Below are positions 45,296 to 58,800 of a stretch of DNA of 64,000 nucleotides, in pieces (positions within the stretch are counted from its first letter, which is position 1; each line of letters opens with the position of its first letter). Origin of the DNA: Galerina marginata (Eukaryota; Basidiomycota; Agaricomycetes; Agaricales; Galerinaceae); contig JAECYW010000002.1 of assembly GCA_023014335.1 (NCBI GenBank), positions 3,410,001 through 3,474,000 on the forward strand, written 5' to 3'. The position numbers and the translations under genes were made by a program. The notes under the pieces are model-generated. The model did not search any database and was not told the DNA's origin. It worked only from the letters and a program-made list of their open reading frames with translations.

Positions 45296-48259
45296 TCATA
45301 CTTCAGAAGATACAGGAGGTGAGGCAGAAGGAGAAGGTATGACCTGTGTTTTACGGCGTTTTGAAGGCCTTACAGCTACCTCTGGCTCTTCCTCTTCCTC
45401 TTCCTCTTCCTCTTGCTCTTGAACAACCGGCACAACAGGCTCTTCCTCCTCAGGTTCCAGATCACGAGCAGTCAAGTAGGCTTCTTCAATATCTTCAGAT
45501 GAAAGTGCCCACCCTTGGGCGTTACCCGTGTGAAACTTTTTATCCGCTGCAGTTTCACCCCAGTCAAAAGGTTCACGACGGACTAGAAATGCAACAAATC
45601 AATATAATGAAATATAAAATAGATAATATGAACTCACGTAAAGGAGCTTTCAAAGCAGTTAGGCGTATCACATCATACCTAAGTGGCTCCAAGAAGGTGA
45701 AAACTTCATGTTCGGATTCCATAGCCTCATTGACGGGGTCTTCAAGAAAAGTGCCCTCAAAGCAGAGCAAGATTTGACGGTTAAGGGTTGCTGCTGTACT
45801 TCCTGGGGCGCCTTTAAATTTAGCCTTGTCCGCTTTCTTCCTGTAAAGGAGAAGAGCAGAAGCCTGCTGAGCAATGTAAGGAACCCAAAGAGAAGTACGA
45901 GGATTCTTGACGGTCCGTTTGGTCTTTTTATCGATGATATCAACTGACTTAAAAAGCCAGTCAATAAGAGCGTAAGCCTGTCCTCTGGCGTGTTGGTACC
46001 GCAAGCGATCCTTTGGATGAACTGCGTTGAAGTCGAAAGCTTCGATAGCTGCGAGACGTTCTGCAGAGAGTTCCTTGACGTTGTTGACCGTGATATCCTG
46101 GTTGTACATGTAGGTTTTGAAGTCGAGGACGTTGATCAATATGATGAGATTGCAAAATGACATCAAGTCGACGACGGAGGAGAAGTTTTCAAGATCAAAA
46201 ACATGGGCATGTGCGATTTCTGTAATTAAGATAATATTAGGCAGAGAAAAGAATAAAAGCAAAAAGACCAACCATATTTGTTATACCTCTGCTTTACGAG
46301 ACCTTCATAATATAAGGAGGCGAGGCGGCAAAGCAGGATGCGAGTGGGAGTATGGTTGGTGTTGGAAATGAAGTTATCGAGCATGAAAGCGTGAATGAGA
46401 CCAATCATTGTATCGTGGATAGTTGAGGAAGCTATATAGTGACCACCCGAGCAGATAGTGTGAAATGGGGTATAAACCCAGTGAGGGCAGTCAGGACCCA
46501 TTACCCTAGAAATCTGGGGTCAATAAACAAGTTATAGCTAAATAGAGAAAAACTTACAGCCGAGTTTTGTGGGTTAGGAGTATACCTTCCAAGATCCAAT
46601 GATCCAAATTGGGAACCTCCAAAGAAAACTGAAGAAATATGTTAATGTTTGCCAGTTCCAACATAGCGGCAGCTCGATCCACTTCTGGGTCAGGGTTTTT
46701 CTTCAAAAGTTCTTTCCGGGTGGCCTTCATCCAAAACTTGGCGCCGTCTTGGTTCCTAACCTCAATGACAGTACCCTGGCCATCACTATCAATGTGGCCG
46801 AGATGTAAGGCGCCGCTAAGCCCGATGAGATACCATGACATATCCGAGTAGGGATAGTGCTCGGTTTGACGGTGGCAGAAGAGGTCAGCACCAGTAGCAT
46901 TCCAAGCTATAAGCTCAGAAGAGTACCCAGTGGTCGGAAGAGGACAAGTGGAGTTAGGAATGTCCAAGACGTTCAAGATTTTGCCTTTATCACCCTGGTC
47001 GATGCAATCCAGGATCTGCTGAAGGTTTCCGGTGTGATGACAATCGTTAGGGTTCTTGCTAATGACTGAGTGATCTAATAAATAGTTAGTACTTGTTCAA
47101 CCAGAGAGATTGTTAAGCTTACCGTGGATACAAAGAGCGGAGGTGAGAGAGCAGATATTGCTGAGAGAGCGCTGGGTAAATTCGATGCTGGACATTTCGC
47201 AATCAGTCAGAACAAGCTGTTTGTGGCGAACTAGATCCTGGACAGCTTCGGGCTCTAATTCCTTGTACGCCTTTTCATCCATGATAAGGAAATTACTATA
47301 AACTCCTTTCTGTGTATGACGCGGCTTTCCATTGACGTAACAAGACTCCACGGCTTTGAGAAGCCCATAAAAGTTCTGAGCGTCAGATTTTTTCTGAAGT
47401 GATAATTCCATAGTCAGATATCTTCGGTTATATTACCAGAAATGAGACTTACGTGAAAGGTTGGATGGACAACAGTGGGCCGGCCAAAAGCATCATAAAG
47501 AACCGCGTCATTGACTTCGGCAGCCTTCACTTCATCATACATCTTGACTCTCTATCTCAGAGGATTTAGTAAAAGTAGCTTAAATGTAAATATATTCTTA
47601 CCTCAGGTGGATTTGTAACCACATCCAATTTAGCGTCTGGAAAGGACATTTCAATGTCCTGCTGAGGAACGTAGGTTTTCTGGTCTTCTTCCACGTTGAA
47701 GAGAGGAAGCGGCGAGTACGTGAGGAGTTTTGGGTTGGCTTTTCCTTTTCCCTTTGACTGAGTATTGCGCTTGGGGTTCTTCTTGACGATGGGCTCTGGA
47801 ACTGGGAGAGGGCGTTTTTCACCGCGCTCACGCAATTTCCTCCCCAGGTCTAAATAAGATTAGAATTAGAATCAATACGCTTAAAAAGAAATTTAAATTC
47901 ACCTTCGGTATTCGTCACAGGTGGATCAGCTGGAGCTGCAGGCTCATTAGCATCAGTTTCCTGCTCTTCCAGAGGATCTATAGAAACTAAAGTTAAAGCT
48001 AGCAACATATAAATGAATATTGGTTTACTTACCTTGAGTTCCAGGAGCTGACTGGTCAGCAGGCGCAGCAGGCGCATCTCCAGTAGTATCTATATAAACT
48101 ATCAGGTTAAATCTAGAGAAAGGACATTTAGATAGATATTAATTTACCTTCTGGTTCAGGAGCTGGTGCGCCTGAGCCTGAACCTGAGGCTGTGCCTGAG
48201 CCTGAGGCTTCCCCTGAGCCTGAGGCTTCCCCTGAGGCTTCCCCTGAGCCTGAGGCTTC

Positions 48260-48292
<33 letters not shown>

Positions 48293-49989
48293 AGCGCCTG
48301 AGCCTAAACCTGCGCCTGCGCCTGCAGAATCACCTGCGCCTGCAGAATCACCTTCACCATCAGGGTTTCCACTAGGCCCTTGCTGAGATGAGCTAGCAAT
48401 CAAGCCTGGAAGTAGAGGGCGCAGAACTGAAGCCATAGGCCAACTTTCCGAAATTGGCCCTACAATCGTAACATCACTAGTAGAAGGCAAAGCAGTCTTC
48501 AGATTCTGATCTAAAGGTGAAGAAGTGTTAGTATATCACAGAACATCAATCATTTACGTCAATAATACCTGGCTTGAACCATTCAATCTCAGAGTCAGTC
48601 ATGTTTTCGATATCACTCCAAGGTAGCTCAGTAGCCAGATATTGCATGGCTAGATATGGCTGAGTAGATCCTTCAGCTATACCAAATAAAGTCAACCAGA
48701 TCATCCTTTCGATGCGCTTGATGATTTCAGGCTTTTGATTGCCCAAAGCCTTGGAAAACTTGAAATTTCTAGTAAGAATATTGCTTCAAAAGTTAAATTG
48801 AAAATAAAGACTTACACCAATCATCTCCGCTTTGTCCCAGGAAAAGGAACATAGCTTAAGGTCGCTAAGCAACATAATCGGAGAAACCAGTAAAGCTATC
48901 TGAAGAGAAAGCCGGAAGCCAGCATGTTTATAGTCCTCGGTAAGCTTGGTGAATATGGCCTTTTCTGCCGGTGTCAAGGAACTACTGACTCTATAAAGGT
49001 AAAGTTGATGATTAAAGATAAAGGATATATATAATATAAATCTGCTTACTCCTCGGAAGGGAAAAACAAGTCATTTAGATCATTTGGAACATCCGGTATA
49101 CTATAGCTGTCCGGAGTGTATTCCATCGTCAACAAATGCCTAAGATGCATGGCGGCGAGTTGTAAATTCCATAGAGTTTGCAAGGAGCCGCTATTGGCCT
49201 CGACGTTGCATAAAAACTTGAGCGTGCTCAGGTGTATATTGTTAGTGGCGTAAGGAGTTTGCAGGGTATCTTGGCTCCTGAAATTTGCCCGTGCGTCTAG
49301 CAGTATAGACCGACAATCATTCACCAGTGATAACCTCTGCAAATATTCAGAATAAAAGACTTAAATAATATAAAAAGAAACATACGCGTAAGCTCAATTT
49401 AGGAAGAGGGAGTTTGGGATGCTGTGGAACCAGTATCGTGGATTGCCTGCCAAGTAACCAGGCAGCAACATCCAAAACGCGATATGAACAGACCAAAATG
49501 GCAAGGTCGTTGTTGACTTTGACAGGTTTCTTGCCTTTTTTGTAGGCTACCACGGTATTGCTGGGGGCAGGCTCGCCAGTTTCCATGTCTGGACCCTCAA
49601 TACGCAGGAGCTGGCGAAGTCCACTATCCCCTGTGATGCGGTGTGCTCCAAAGCGCTTTTCAAACATATCCATGGAGTTACCAAAGTGCTTCAGATTGAA
49701 ACCCCAGATAAGAATAGCGTTTTAAAACCCTTAAATTGAACCGTACCTTCAGCAACTTGTCTAAAGTACTGGAACCCTGGAAAACATCTGCAAGAACTGG
49801 CTCAGTTAAGCTATCAGTATCCCATGGGAATGCTGCAAGCAGCAAAGAGTTTGCTCTGGGAGAATAAGCCGCTGTGGCTGGAGCTGGAGCTAAGAAACAA
49901 CTGAATCAACAAGGCTTTTAGTTCAGTAAATGGTTTGAAATAATACCCTGAGAGAGGGGCTGAGAAGAAGAAGAAGCATTGGTAGACAT
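45296..49989 (-). CDS. JmjC-like dioxygenase-fold protein, multi-exon
   Basis: The start is ATG 49989-49987 ([14 protein letters not shown]). At least 14 exons follow, with ~50-bp introns; exons 49947-49989, 49747-49889, 49386-49688 and 49050-49336 join in phase. The stop is TGA at 45298-45296. Order: a helical N-terminal part; a Gly/Ser/Ala/Glu low-complexity linker (48160-48360); a basic stretch ([15 protein letters not shown]); then a cupin/JmjC-like core (46976-46230) with [20 protein letters not shown] (HxD iron pair), GAKFWMKA, and a distal [20 protein letters not shown] (third His). An acidic then basic tail ([12 protein letters not shown]) ends it. JmjC proteins are 2-oxoglutarate/iron oxygenases, often histone demethylases. 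Substrate and activity are not shown here. It faces the TET-like gene across a GC-rich island. Confidence 0.7.
48160..48345. repeat. Low-complexity coding repeat in the JmjC-like gene
   Basis: Runs of GCCTGA and GGCTTCCCCTGA words encode (Gly-Ser)n and Gly-Glu-Ala-Ser on minus. Length polymorphism is likely. Confidence 0.85.
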
Positions 49990-50096
49990 TTTCAAGAAAA
50001 GAAGCAAGAGTTGTAAAGGGAAGTTGAGGTTGAGGTTGAGATTGACAGTAGGAGACTAAAAGAAATCAACTTCAACATGCGTCTTAGGTCAGGCAT

Positions 50097-50147
50097 GTGG
50101 CTGTGCTAACCCTACGAGGACCGACGCGTCGGTCCTCTTAGGGTTAG
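50097..50147. repeat. GTGGCTGTG word plus 42-bp near-perfect palindrome (telomere-like arms)
   Basis: GTGGCTGTG (50097-50105) is followed by CTAACCCTACGAGG...CCTCTTAGGGTTAG around ACCGACGCGTCGGT. One base (C for A at 50114) breaks perfect symmetry. The same palindrome occurs perfectly at 59043 and 59144. The outer right partner CACAGCCAC is missing here. Confidence 0.95.
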
Positions 50148-50390
50148 ACGCTACTCTTAGGGTTAGGGCTCAGTCTTGACTGTGCTCAAGCGCAGGCAAC
50201 TAGGGCATATAATTATAAGCACATATATTTTAAACATTTTATCATACTTCTAGTTGTCTAAGTTAATCCTATATCATATTTCCATATGCCAGTACCTATT
50301 GCAGTCTTATATTAATAAAGTACACTACAACTGTACTTATTGTATTCTAATAACTACATTAATTGATGACATTGAATTCATGGTGGGGAA
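50148..50390. other. Short AT-rich spacer, nothing recognised
   Basis: Begins with further TTAGGGTTAG-like words (50155-50170), then AT-rich DNA up to the abrupt GC-rich boundary near 50390. Confidence 0.5.
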
Positions 50391-52870
50391 CTCAATGCAC
50401 GGGTGGTGGATTCCCAAACGCGGGTGAGCGGGCATCGAGTCTGGCGGCGCGGGAGGCTAAACGCACGGGTGGCGGGTCGCGAATGCGAGTAGGTGGGCGT
50501 TGGATCTCGGCGACGCGGGTGCCAAACCATCGGATGGGGGAGACCAATGGCCGCGGGAGGCTAGACGCACAAGCCCCCGAATCCCCGAATACGAGTACGG
50601 GGGCCTGGGTCGAGCGGGGCGACTAGCCGGCAGCTCTGTTGCAAGCAAATGGGCGGGGCCGCAAGAGGCTCGATGCACAGGCGTCGAGTCCCTAGATGCG
50701 AGTGCGTGGGCCGGCGGCCGCGAATGGGATTCACGGGCACGATAGGATGAGGGGCGAGTTGGGGGGGGGGGGTTCAATGCATCGGCGTCGGGCCCCCGCT
50801 TGCTAGTGCGTGGGCGTTGGGTCAACCTGCGAGAAGGCAGTGACGGCGCTGCGAATGCCCGTGTTTGTCGTAGAGTGGCAGGCGAGATGGGGGGGTGGGG
50901 GGGTACCGCGTCACAAACGGCGGGTGTTTGGGCTAATCGTTGCCCGTCGTCGTGGGCGTGGCCGGAACGGGCTGCTGCGCAACCTGTTGGTGGGTTAGCG
51001 CAGTGGGGAGGGGAATGTGGTGGGTGTGCTTACGGCGGCATTGCTTCCGCTGCCGTTGCTCGCCAACGCACATAACAGCAGCAGCAGTTGTCAGGCTGCT
51101 GCTCGCGGTCGGGCGTTTCGAGAGGCGGGGATGGTGGGAGGGTGTAGCCGACGGAGCCGCTCGCACGTCGAAGGTGATCGAGTGCCTGTGCAGAGGGTAA
51201 GGAGTGGGCGGGTGTATGCACCCTCTACGAGGTAAGGGGTTGGCCTGGAGGCAGTTGGTGAGGTGTGGGGTGAGGGCAGAAAAAGAACAGCAAAACGAGC
51301 CTTGCGACTCGTTTCACGACACACCTGGTGGGTCTCCCATTTCACGGGTCTCCCCTTCGTATTCGTCACCCCGCTAACCCAGTCCACCGTCCAGAGGTCG
51401 GCCCACAGCCCTCGGGTTGGAGGGGGGCTCGCAACGTGGCGACGCGATATGTCGTGTTGGTTCGTGCCTTGCAAGTGGCGAGCGGACGAGCGAGGGAGGC
51501 GACGGGGTGGTGGTTGATGTTGATGTGACACGGAGGAAGTGGCGGACGCGGAGGCAAACGCAGAGAGAGACGCGGAGGTAGGAGCAGACGCAGACGCGGA
51601 GGCAGAGGCAGAGGCAGAGGCAGAGGCAGAGGCAGAGGCAGAGGTGCCCTCCACGCTCAATGTCATACGATATGGCAGAGCGGAGGGGTATTCCTAGGCG
51701 ATGACGAGGGCGGTTAGTACCAATCTCGCATGGGGGCTAGCCACGTACCTGGTGCGTTCGTGGTGTGGTCGCAGTTCCCGGCGCTGCTGGCGGTCTTCGT
51801 TGGCTGGGGTGCTGAGCCTGTACGGTGGTGGGTGTGGGTCAAGGTAAGGTGGCGAACTTGAACGTTTGAAGTTCAAATTCGGACTTCACGTGATCCACGG
51901 ACCGATTCGCCGTGTCACGCCACCGTGGAGAATCATGGAAATCGTTTCCATGAGTTTCCATGATTCCTTGGCTCTCTCCCCGCCCATCTCCCCTCCCATC
52001 TCTCCCACTTTACCGCGCCGGACTCAAAAGAACGTCATCGCCACCCCCCATCTCGACGACGGCAACGTCGAGCAGCAACACTGGAGTCGTGTGCCCCTCG
52101 CCTCGTTGGGTATGTGGGCCGACTCGCCGCTTGAGAACTGGGCGGCCTCTGCCGCTGCTCCTACCACCCAATCGCCATCGTTGGGCTCGAAACCGGACGA
52201 CACAACACGAACCGGCGTCAGATCGCATCCAAGGTCACCACAGGCATAGGAAGTAGGGACAGGAAAAGCAGGAAACAAGTCAAAAAGCGGCAGGTAAGCA
52301 CCCCCCGCTGCATCGTCCCCATAGGTAACCCACTCGCTAACCACTCATGGCCCAACCAATACACGATGACGTCGCCAACTCCCGCAACTTTCACGACGAC
52401 GGGCAGCAACTGGCCCGAACCCCCGTCTTTTCGCAATACGGCGCCGCTCACCTCTCAACGAGACATGCGAACTCTACCAGGCGCAGCTTCACGACCCCGG
52501 GACCTAATGCCCACACCCTCGCATTCGCGGTCACTACGTCCCATCGCATCACGCGTGTAGCACCCATTCACGACAGCTAGGCCATGCATTCGCATCTAGG
52601 ACCCGACGCCAGTGCATCAAGCTCCCGCGACCCCGTCCACCTTTTGTTGCACACCTGCGGCGCTGATTTGCGAATGCCAGGTCCACATACTCACTTTGGA
52701 ACCCGACGCTCCTGCATGCAGCCTCCCTCCACCTCATCAGCCCGTTGTTTATCACCGGCGGCGCTGATTCGAGACCTTCACGCACACCTACTGGCATTCT
52801 GGAACCCGGCGCCCATGCCTAAATCCTCCCGCGATCTCGCTCGGCGGGCTCTGTATTCATCCCCCTCCCC
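50390..52870. repeat. GC-rich island, part 1: degenerate ~100-bp repeats in inverted arrangement
   Basis: From 50390 to 50830 a loose unit recurs with words like GGCGTCGGG, GCGAGTGCGTGGGC and CGCGGGAGGCT. Between 52480 and 52810 the reverse complement of the same words appears (CCCGACGCCAGTGCATC, CGCATTCGC). Between them are a hexanucleotide array (GGCAGA, about 51598-51643) and ORFs of low-complexity composition on both strands, none convincing. GC content is far above that of the flanks. It lies between divergent genes and may be their shared upstream region. Confidence 0.55.
51598..51643. repeat. GGCAGA hexanucleotide microsatellite
   Basis: About seven to eight units of GAGGCA; related degenerate units extend back to 51540. 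Confidence 0.95.
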
Positions 52871-55612
52871 GTGTCTTGACCTCCGCCTTCGAAGTTCACC
52901 TCCCGCGGGTCATTTGTTTATACCCCTTATTTATTTATCATGAGAGCCTATGTAGTATAGTTCTAGAATTAATTACAAATAAAATTTATTTTCTACAATG
53001 AAGGGTTGAGAGGGAGGGCTAAGTTGAACGGGAAAAGAGCAAGGGAAGTCCCGAGAGAAACAAAAACGTACGACTTTGAAAGTCAGGTGCGTGTTGAACG
53101 TCACCTGATGTTACGTGACGAGTGACAATTCGCGTTGGCTTAAAGTCATCGCCTCCCTCCTTCTCTCCCTCCTTGAGCGCGTTGGCTAAAAACCTTCGCC
53201 TCCGTTTTTCTCTCCTGCGAATCCGCCCGGATAGGCCGATAGCGCATTCCCCACCTAGGGGGGGTGCCACGCTGTTTCTTTTTCTTCTTTTTTTCCTTCT
53301 TTTTCATCTTCTGGGCTTTTCTTTCTGCGAAGGCAACTCAGAGGCGTAAGGCTCTGGCTGTGACGGCCATCCGATGTCGCCTCTGCTGCTCTTCGCGGTT
53401 CCTGCGCCTCAACTGTTCAACAAGTAAGTTTATATTCATTTTTTACTTACTTTTTGAGTTGATTTAACAACCCCAGAGACCCCTCTCGCGTCACGCCTCG
53501 GCTCCGTCACCCTTGACGCAGACATGGTGCTTGACTATTGCCCGACCATCACCTCACCTCGCCTCGAACTGCTCCCTCACCATCGCACCACTTGGCCGGC
53601 TCACAGCACCAACGTTTCGCCTCGCCTCGGGCCCCGTCGCCATCCAGCCGCGATTCGCACTCCAGCGGGCCCCGTCGCCATCCAGCCACAATTCGCACTC
53701 CAGCTGGGGATTTGGACGTCGATGTTGTCACCTCGCGAAGGCCTTCCCCCACCGCAATACCCTTCCCGCGGCGTGTATGACGCCCTCGCTCTTTTCATGC
53801 AACCTTCGACTTCGAGGAATCTCCTCCCGCGGCGGTTGGACGCTCCCTCAAAAAAGCCATACACGTCCATGACACCAGGCGCGAAGGCCAAGGGTTTATG
53901 AGGTGCTACGAGTAAGTAAATACCGGTTTGAGCTGCGATAAATTGCTTACTTGATAGATAGTAGGTTCTCCCTCCGCTCCCCGAAGCCAGCAACAATCTC
54001 GACGTCCGCGTTCAGTGTTCGGCAGGCCGCGCCGTCCAGTCCAGTGGACTGGCATCGCGCTCACCAAGAAACGAGCAGCCCGCACGAAACACAGGGCTGT
54101 TGAAACCAGCCGCGGGAGTTGGGAAGCCGGAGGCGAGAGCTGGGAGGTGGGAAGTTGGCGAAGTTAGGCACTAGAACACTGAGTCTGCTGCCATTGCATG
54201 GACGGCGGCCTCGACTATTCCAGTCGCAGCTGTGGTTTGTACATGATGACTAGGGCATACTCGCAGCCCTGGTCAGACGAGCGCCGTCGCAAGACCCCTC
54301 TGCCTTGCCTTGCGTCGCCTCACTTCGCGTCGCCTTGCCTCCCCTTGTCTCTTGCTTCACCTCGCCTCTCGCCTCTCATCTCCATCTCGCGTCGCCTCTG
54401 ACCATCGCCTCTCATCTACATCTACACGTCGCATCGCCTCGCGTCGCCTCTCATATCGCGTCACCTCACCTCGCGTTGGCGCATCAGGAGACTCCTCACA
54501 TCTCCCATCCCGTAAGCTCTTTGGCTTTCATTTGTTGTTTGAACTCTTTTTGATGTAATTTTTGTTTTGCAGTCAAGCCTCTGGAAGATATCCCGCCTGC
54601 ATATTCGTTTGCCACCGCCGTTACCGGTGCCTCTACCCTGCCAGCACCAGACGAAATTGAACGCGTCATCAGCCCAAGTGAAGACGGGTTATTTGCAGGG
54701 GGACAGATATGGCCTCAAGGCGTGCCCGACGCCTTCGACGATTCTTCACCCCACCGCCCCCCTTCTCCCACCTCCTTCCACCTCCCTCGCGTCCGTCGAT
54801 GACGCCCAAGGCCGTCGATGGTTTTTGTAGCCACCAAGCCACCATGCCCGTGAACAAACACGTTGCCCTGGGACCTGCTCCCACCTCCACGCCTCTCAAA
54901 CGGCGTTGAGCACCGTCGACGTCAAGATGTCGACCACCACGAAGCAAGGACGAGGAGGAGAGGGCGAGTGTCAGGTATGTGGCCAACCACCACCCATGCA
55001 CACAACTAACCACCACTGTCTTCACCCCTCTCCCCCCACAGAACCCGTCTCCTCACAGACAACTGCCCTCCTCTGCATCGCATTTGAATAACGGCATGCC
55101 TCCGCTCTGCCCTATCCAACGGCATCGAGCTTGGACAACGGTTCCCGCGCCTTGTTCGCTCTGCCACATCGACTGGCGGCGAGTGCTGGGAATGCCGCCC
55201 CGCTCCTCTCCTCTGCCATGTCGCTGACGTCTGTCCCTCTGCTCTGCAATGTCGTCTGACATTTGCCGTAACCCCTCTGCTCTTCTTCACGGCATGGCAT
55301 TCGCCCCGGCTCTGGCGTTCACCCGGCCTCTGGCATTCACCCGCCCGCCTCTACCTCCTCCTCATACGCTGTGGTCATCACTTCCGCCACCAATTCTGCC
55401 TCTCACCTCATCCCTCATCTCGCGTTGTGTCGCCTCTCACCTCCACCTTGCCTCACCTTGCCTACCTTGCCTCTCACCTTCATCTCACCTCACCTTGCTT
55501 ACCTCACCTCCACCTTGCCTCACCTTCCCTCTTACCTCACGTCGACTCACGCGTCGCTATCATGTCGCCTCTCACCTGAGCTCACCTCTCATCTTGTGTT
55601 TAACATTTTAGC
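52871..55612. other. GC-rich island, part 2: pyrimidine-rich low-complexity DNA
   Basis: Two blocks of CGCCTC/CACCTCG/CACCTTGCCT words (54290-54490 and 55380-55590) and a 38-bp tandem duplication near 53633-53709 (CCCCGTCGCCATCCAGCC). ORFs are Arg/Ser/Pro/His-rich in several frames at once, as expected from base composition. Splice-like signals on plus (53422 CAAGTAAGT, 54511 CGTAAGC...TTGCAG) hint at leader exons for the downstream TET-like gene, but I cannot establish them. Confidence 0.45.
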
Positions 55613-55812
55613 TGGACTTTAGTACTTTATTATCTTATCACATCTTGTATTGTTTGATTGGTAAATTATATATAAGGTCCTTCCTTATGTTACTAAGGTT
55701 TGAAGCTGTAAGTTTAATTTTTACCGCCTTCAAGTGAGATCTAACAACTTGTGACGGTATGGTCCTGTCTTGTCACATCTAGCTATTAATCTTCTTGTTA
55801 TCAACCTTCATC

Positions 55813-58800
55813 ATGTCCAGCCACACCCCTGTTCTTCTCCCTATTTCTTCTTTAGAACTGGGTAACCTTTTGACAGCCTCTTTTGCAGAGCTAGAGGGGA
55901 AACCAATTGATAAGGTTACCAGTGTCTTGTGGGAGCAGAAAATGCTGTCCAAGATTGTGGCTGATCAAGCCAAATTTGTAAGTACCCTGCTGAACTCTAT
56001 ATAGGCCCAAGACAAGATTCTAAATGATCTAAGATTCCATCTATTAAAACCTGGCTCAGGAGGAGCATTTCTATGGAAGTAAAGAACCTCTCAGACTCTG
56101 AACTCTTGCAATTTTTTGTTGGAAACCAGTTTTTGCAGAAGTACCATCCAGAGGTTGCTATAGAATATCTAGACCAACTTCAACACATCTTGGATAAGAG
56201 GCAGGTAAGGATTTTTACAGTCCACTTAAGGTATCATCTTTAAATTCTGCTAGTTTGGAACAAACAATCCTCAACACCATCAGCTGAACTTCTTGGAAGA
56301 CATCACACGGCATGACTTTGTAGACTCCAAGGAATTTATTTCCGACTCTGGAGAGGAAGAGAATGAGGATTCCGACTATGAAGATATTGAATCTGGGTCT
56401 GTTCCTTTTGATCCTCAGTCACCGCCTCGAAAGCGTCAAAAACAGCCCCGAAAATCTATAAATAAAGCTCAAATCCCTACTTCTGTCAACCCCTCCGTAT
56501 CTTCTACTACTTTTGAGGCTTTTGACAAGATGCCTATTCTTTCCAACAACCTATCGCAATGGAATCAAATCCTAGAAGCCAATCCAAGCTTTTGGGAAAT
56601 GAAAGGTCGAAGCTGGAAGACTTTACTGGATGAAGCATACTCTCTTAGAAAGGTAAGTATTAATTTAAAATTTTCCTGTATGTTATTGATCTTATAAAAC
56701 CCCAGGACCTTACTTTATCTAAAGAATCCAATGAAGAACAATATCAGAAGGTTCTTGGAGTCTTAAGAGAGATACGGAAAGTCAAGCGTAGCATCTATTC
56801 CCTTCCAGGATGGCAGAAGGCTATTAAGGTAAAATATCTTCCTTAATTTAATAACTGATTAACTGGTATCTTTAGGACTCAGAATTACCCAAAAGTGTTG
56901 AACTTTGGAGCAGCCGTTATATGCTTTTCCACTGCAAGGCTCCTTTTGCAGTCTCTCTTATAAGGAAAAACAAGATTATTGAGTCATTAAGTTTGATTCT
57001 ATATTCTTGGATACCTAAAGAAGAAACCCTCACTTGGACACCTATGGATAAAATTCCGGAGTTTACCGTTAGTCATGTTGTTCTCTATAAAAATATAACA
57101 TCTAACAAATCGTAGATGAAGGGCTCCAGAAAGTTAACAGCAAGCGAGGTACTACAATTTCTCAAAAAAAATCCCGACGTGATTCCTCGACAAAGTTATC
57201 CCTCTTCTATCTATTTTCTTTTGAATCGGGACAACTTCTTGATAGCCTACAAACAGTGGCTAGCCTTTGCCATAAATGAAGCAAACCAATCAGAAACCAA
57301 GGCCAAGTATATCTATGATGTGCGTCTTTATTTATTTTATTTAATTCTTAAACCGGTTTAAACTTTTCATAGCTTAACGGATTGAAAGAAGACCAAATGA
57401 TCCATTGGCTATATTCTGATCTTATGCGTGAACTCAAACAACAGATCAAGAGTGGAGCTATTGATTATTATAACAATCCTGCTCTAGAAACCATATTGCG
57501 TAGGAGTGATATCTTTCGGGATATTAAGAAAGAACTAGGCAATAAAATACTTCAAGGACGTCCGGTAGGTTTAATTTTCAAAATTTTAATATGATACTGA
57601 TATTATTCCAGACTGCCAAAGCTACTTGTCTAAAATGTAAAGATTTGGATGTCGACAAAAAGTGCCGAAGAAATATATATGTCTCTACAGATAACAAGTT
57701 GGACCTTTCTCTGGCTGGCATTGGGGTTTCTTTTGCAGATAAAAAGGATCAGATTGAAGCCATTCCAGTCTGCTTTATTACTTTAATTGTCTTGAAATCT
57801 TACTGATTATTCTGGTAGGGCAATAACCTTAAAAGTGGCCAGAAACCCACTATTCTGCATCCTTCTGATAGCAGGTTACAACTGGAAGAGATTATGTACG
57901 ATGAAGAAGTCATTCAAAGATGCGGCTCTCAAGTTTTCAGGTTTTATGACCAGAAAAATCCTACAAAAATGGTATAACATCTTTTTTAATCAAATAATTA
58001 TCTATCTTATTTGATTACAGCTGGATTTTTGGGTCTATAACCCCTTTCCAGCAGAGATCTTCAAGATTCTTTTATCTAATCATGAAGGTCTTCGAGAGCT
58101 CAATCTTAAAAGCGTCAAGCGTGGATCTCAGTTTGAATTCTATTCTCAAGGAACTATGGTTCCAAGAGGTTCTCGAATTCCTATGGGAGGGCTTCCTGGA
58201 GATGCATATGTTATGTATCCAGGAATGGAGGCTTTGGATTGTGAAGGAATTAATATACTATTCAACGATGCCGAGGTTTTGCTCTTATTTTAATTTAAAG
58301 TATTTGGCTCTGATCATATATCCTTTCTTTTAGACCTCTATGATTCTTTCAGAAGCTGCTAGAATATTTTCTTTTGATCATTTCAAAGCTCTTGATAAGG
58401 CAAGCAATGAAGGGGACAGACTAGGCACTTCAGGGGCCACCACATATCACTGCAACAACTATACTGCACCCCTCCATAAGGACAATGACACTGTTCCTGG
58501 AATTTGTTCTCAATATCAGCTTCAAGCTCGAAAAGACCTTAAGGAATACTCTTTTATTTACGGCGACTATCGGAAATATGTGGTGGCTAGGACAAACTCT
58601 TTATGGTATTGATTTTTAAGCTAATTAGATCCTCTGACTAATATTTGTTTTTTTAGGTCATTCAGTGGATCCACTATGCATGGAACTATGCTACCTTCTA
58701 CACTGCCTTTAAGGCCAGAAGATATTACAATTAAAAGACATCAAGATAGTGGTCAACAGAAGCTTAGACAAAGAGATCAAGGTGGTGATGGTGGAGGTGA

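Noticed and set aside
50106..50170. True telomere
   Set aside because: Only one or two TTAGGG-like hexamers inside a palindrome, with genes on both sides; no tandem run.
50363..55622. Numerous ORFs on both strands in the GC-rich island, including a Ser-Ala repeat ORF at 51091-51666
   Set aside because: Open in several frames at once, low-complexity, no consistent splice model; GC-rich codons simply lack stops. The Ser-Ala run is a microsatellite translation.
55978..56004. A 27-bp first intron in the TET-like gene (ending CTATATAG)
   Set aside because: It puts the next exon into an early stop. The 56-bp intron ending CTAAG at 56033 keeps all later exons in phase.
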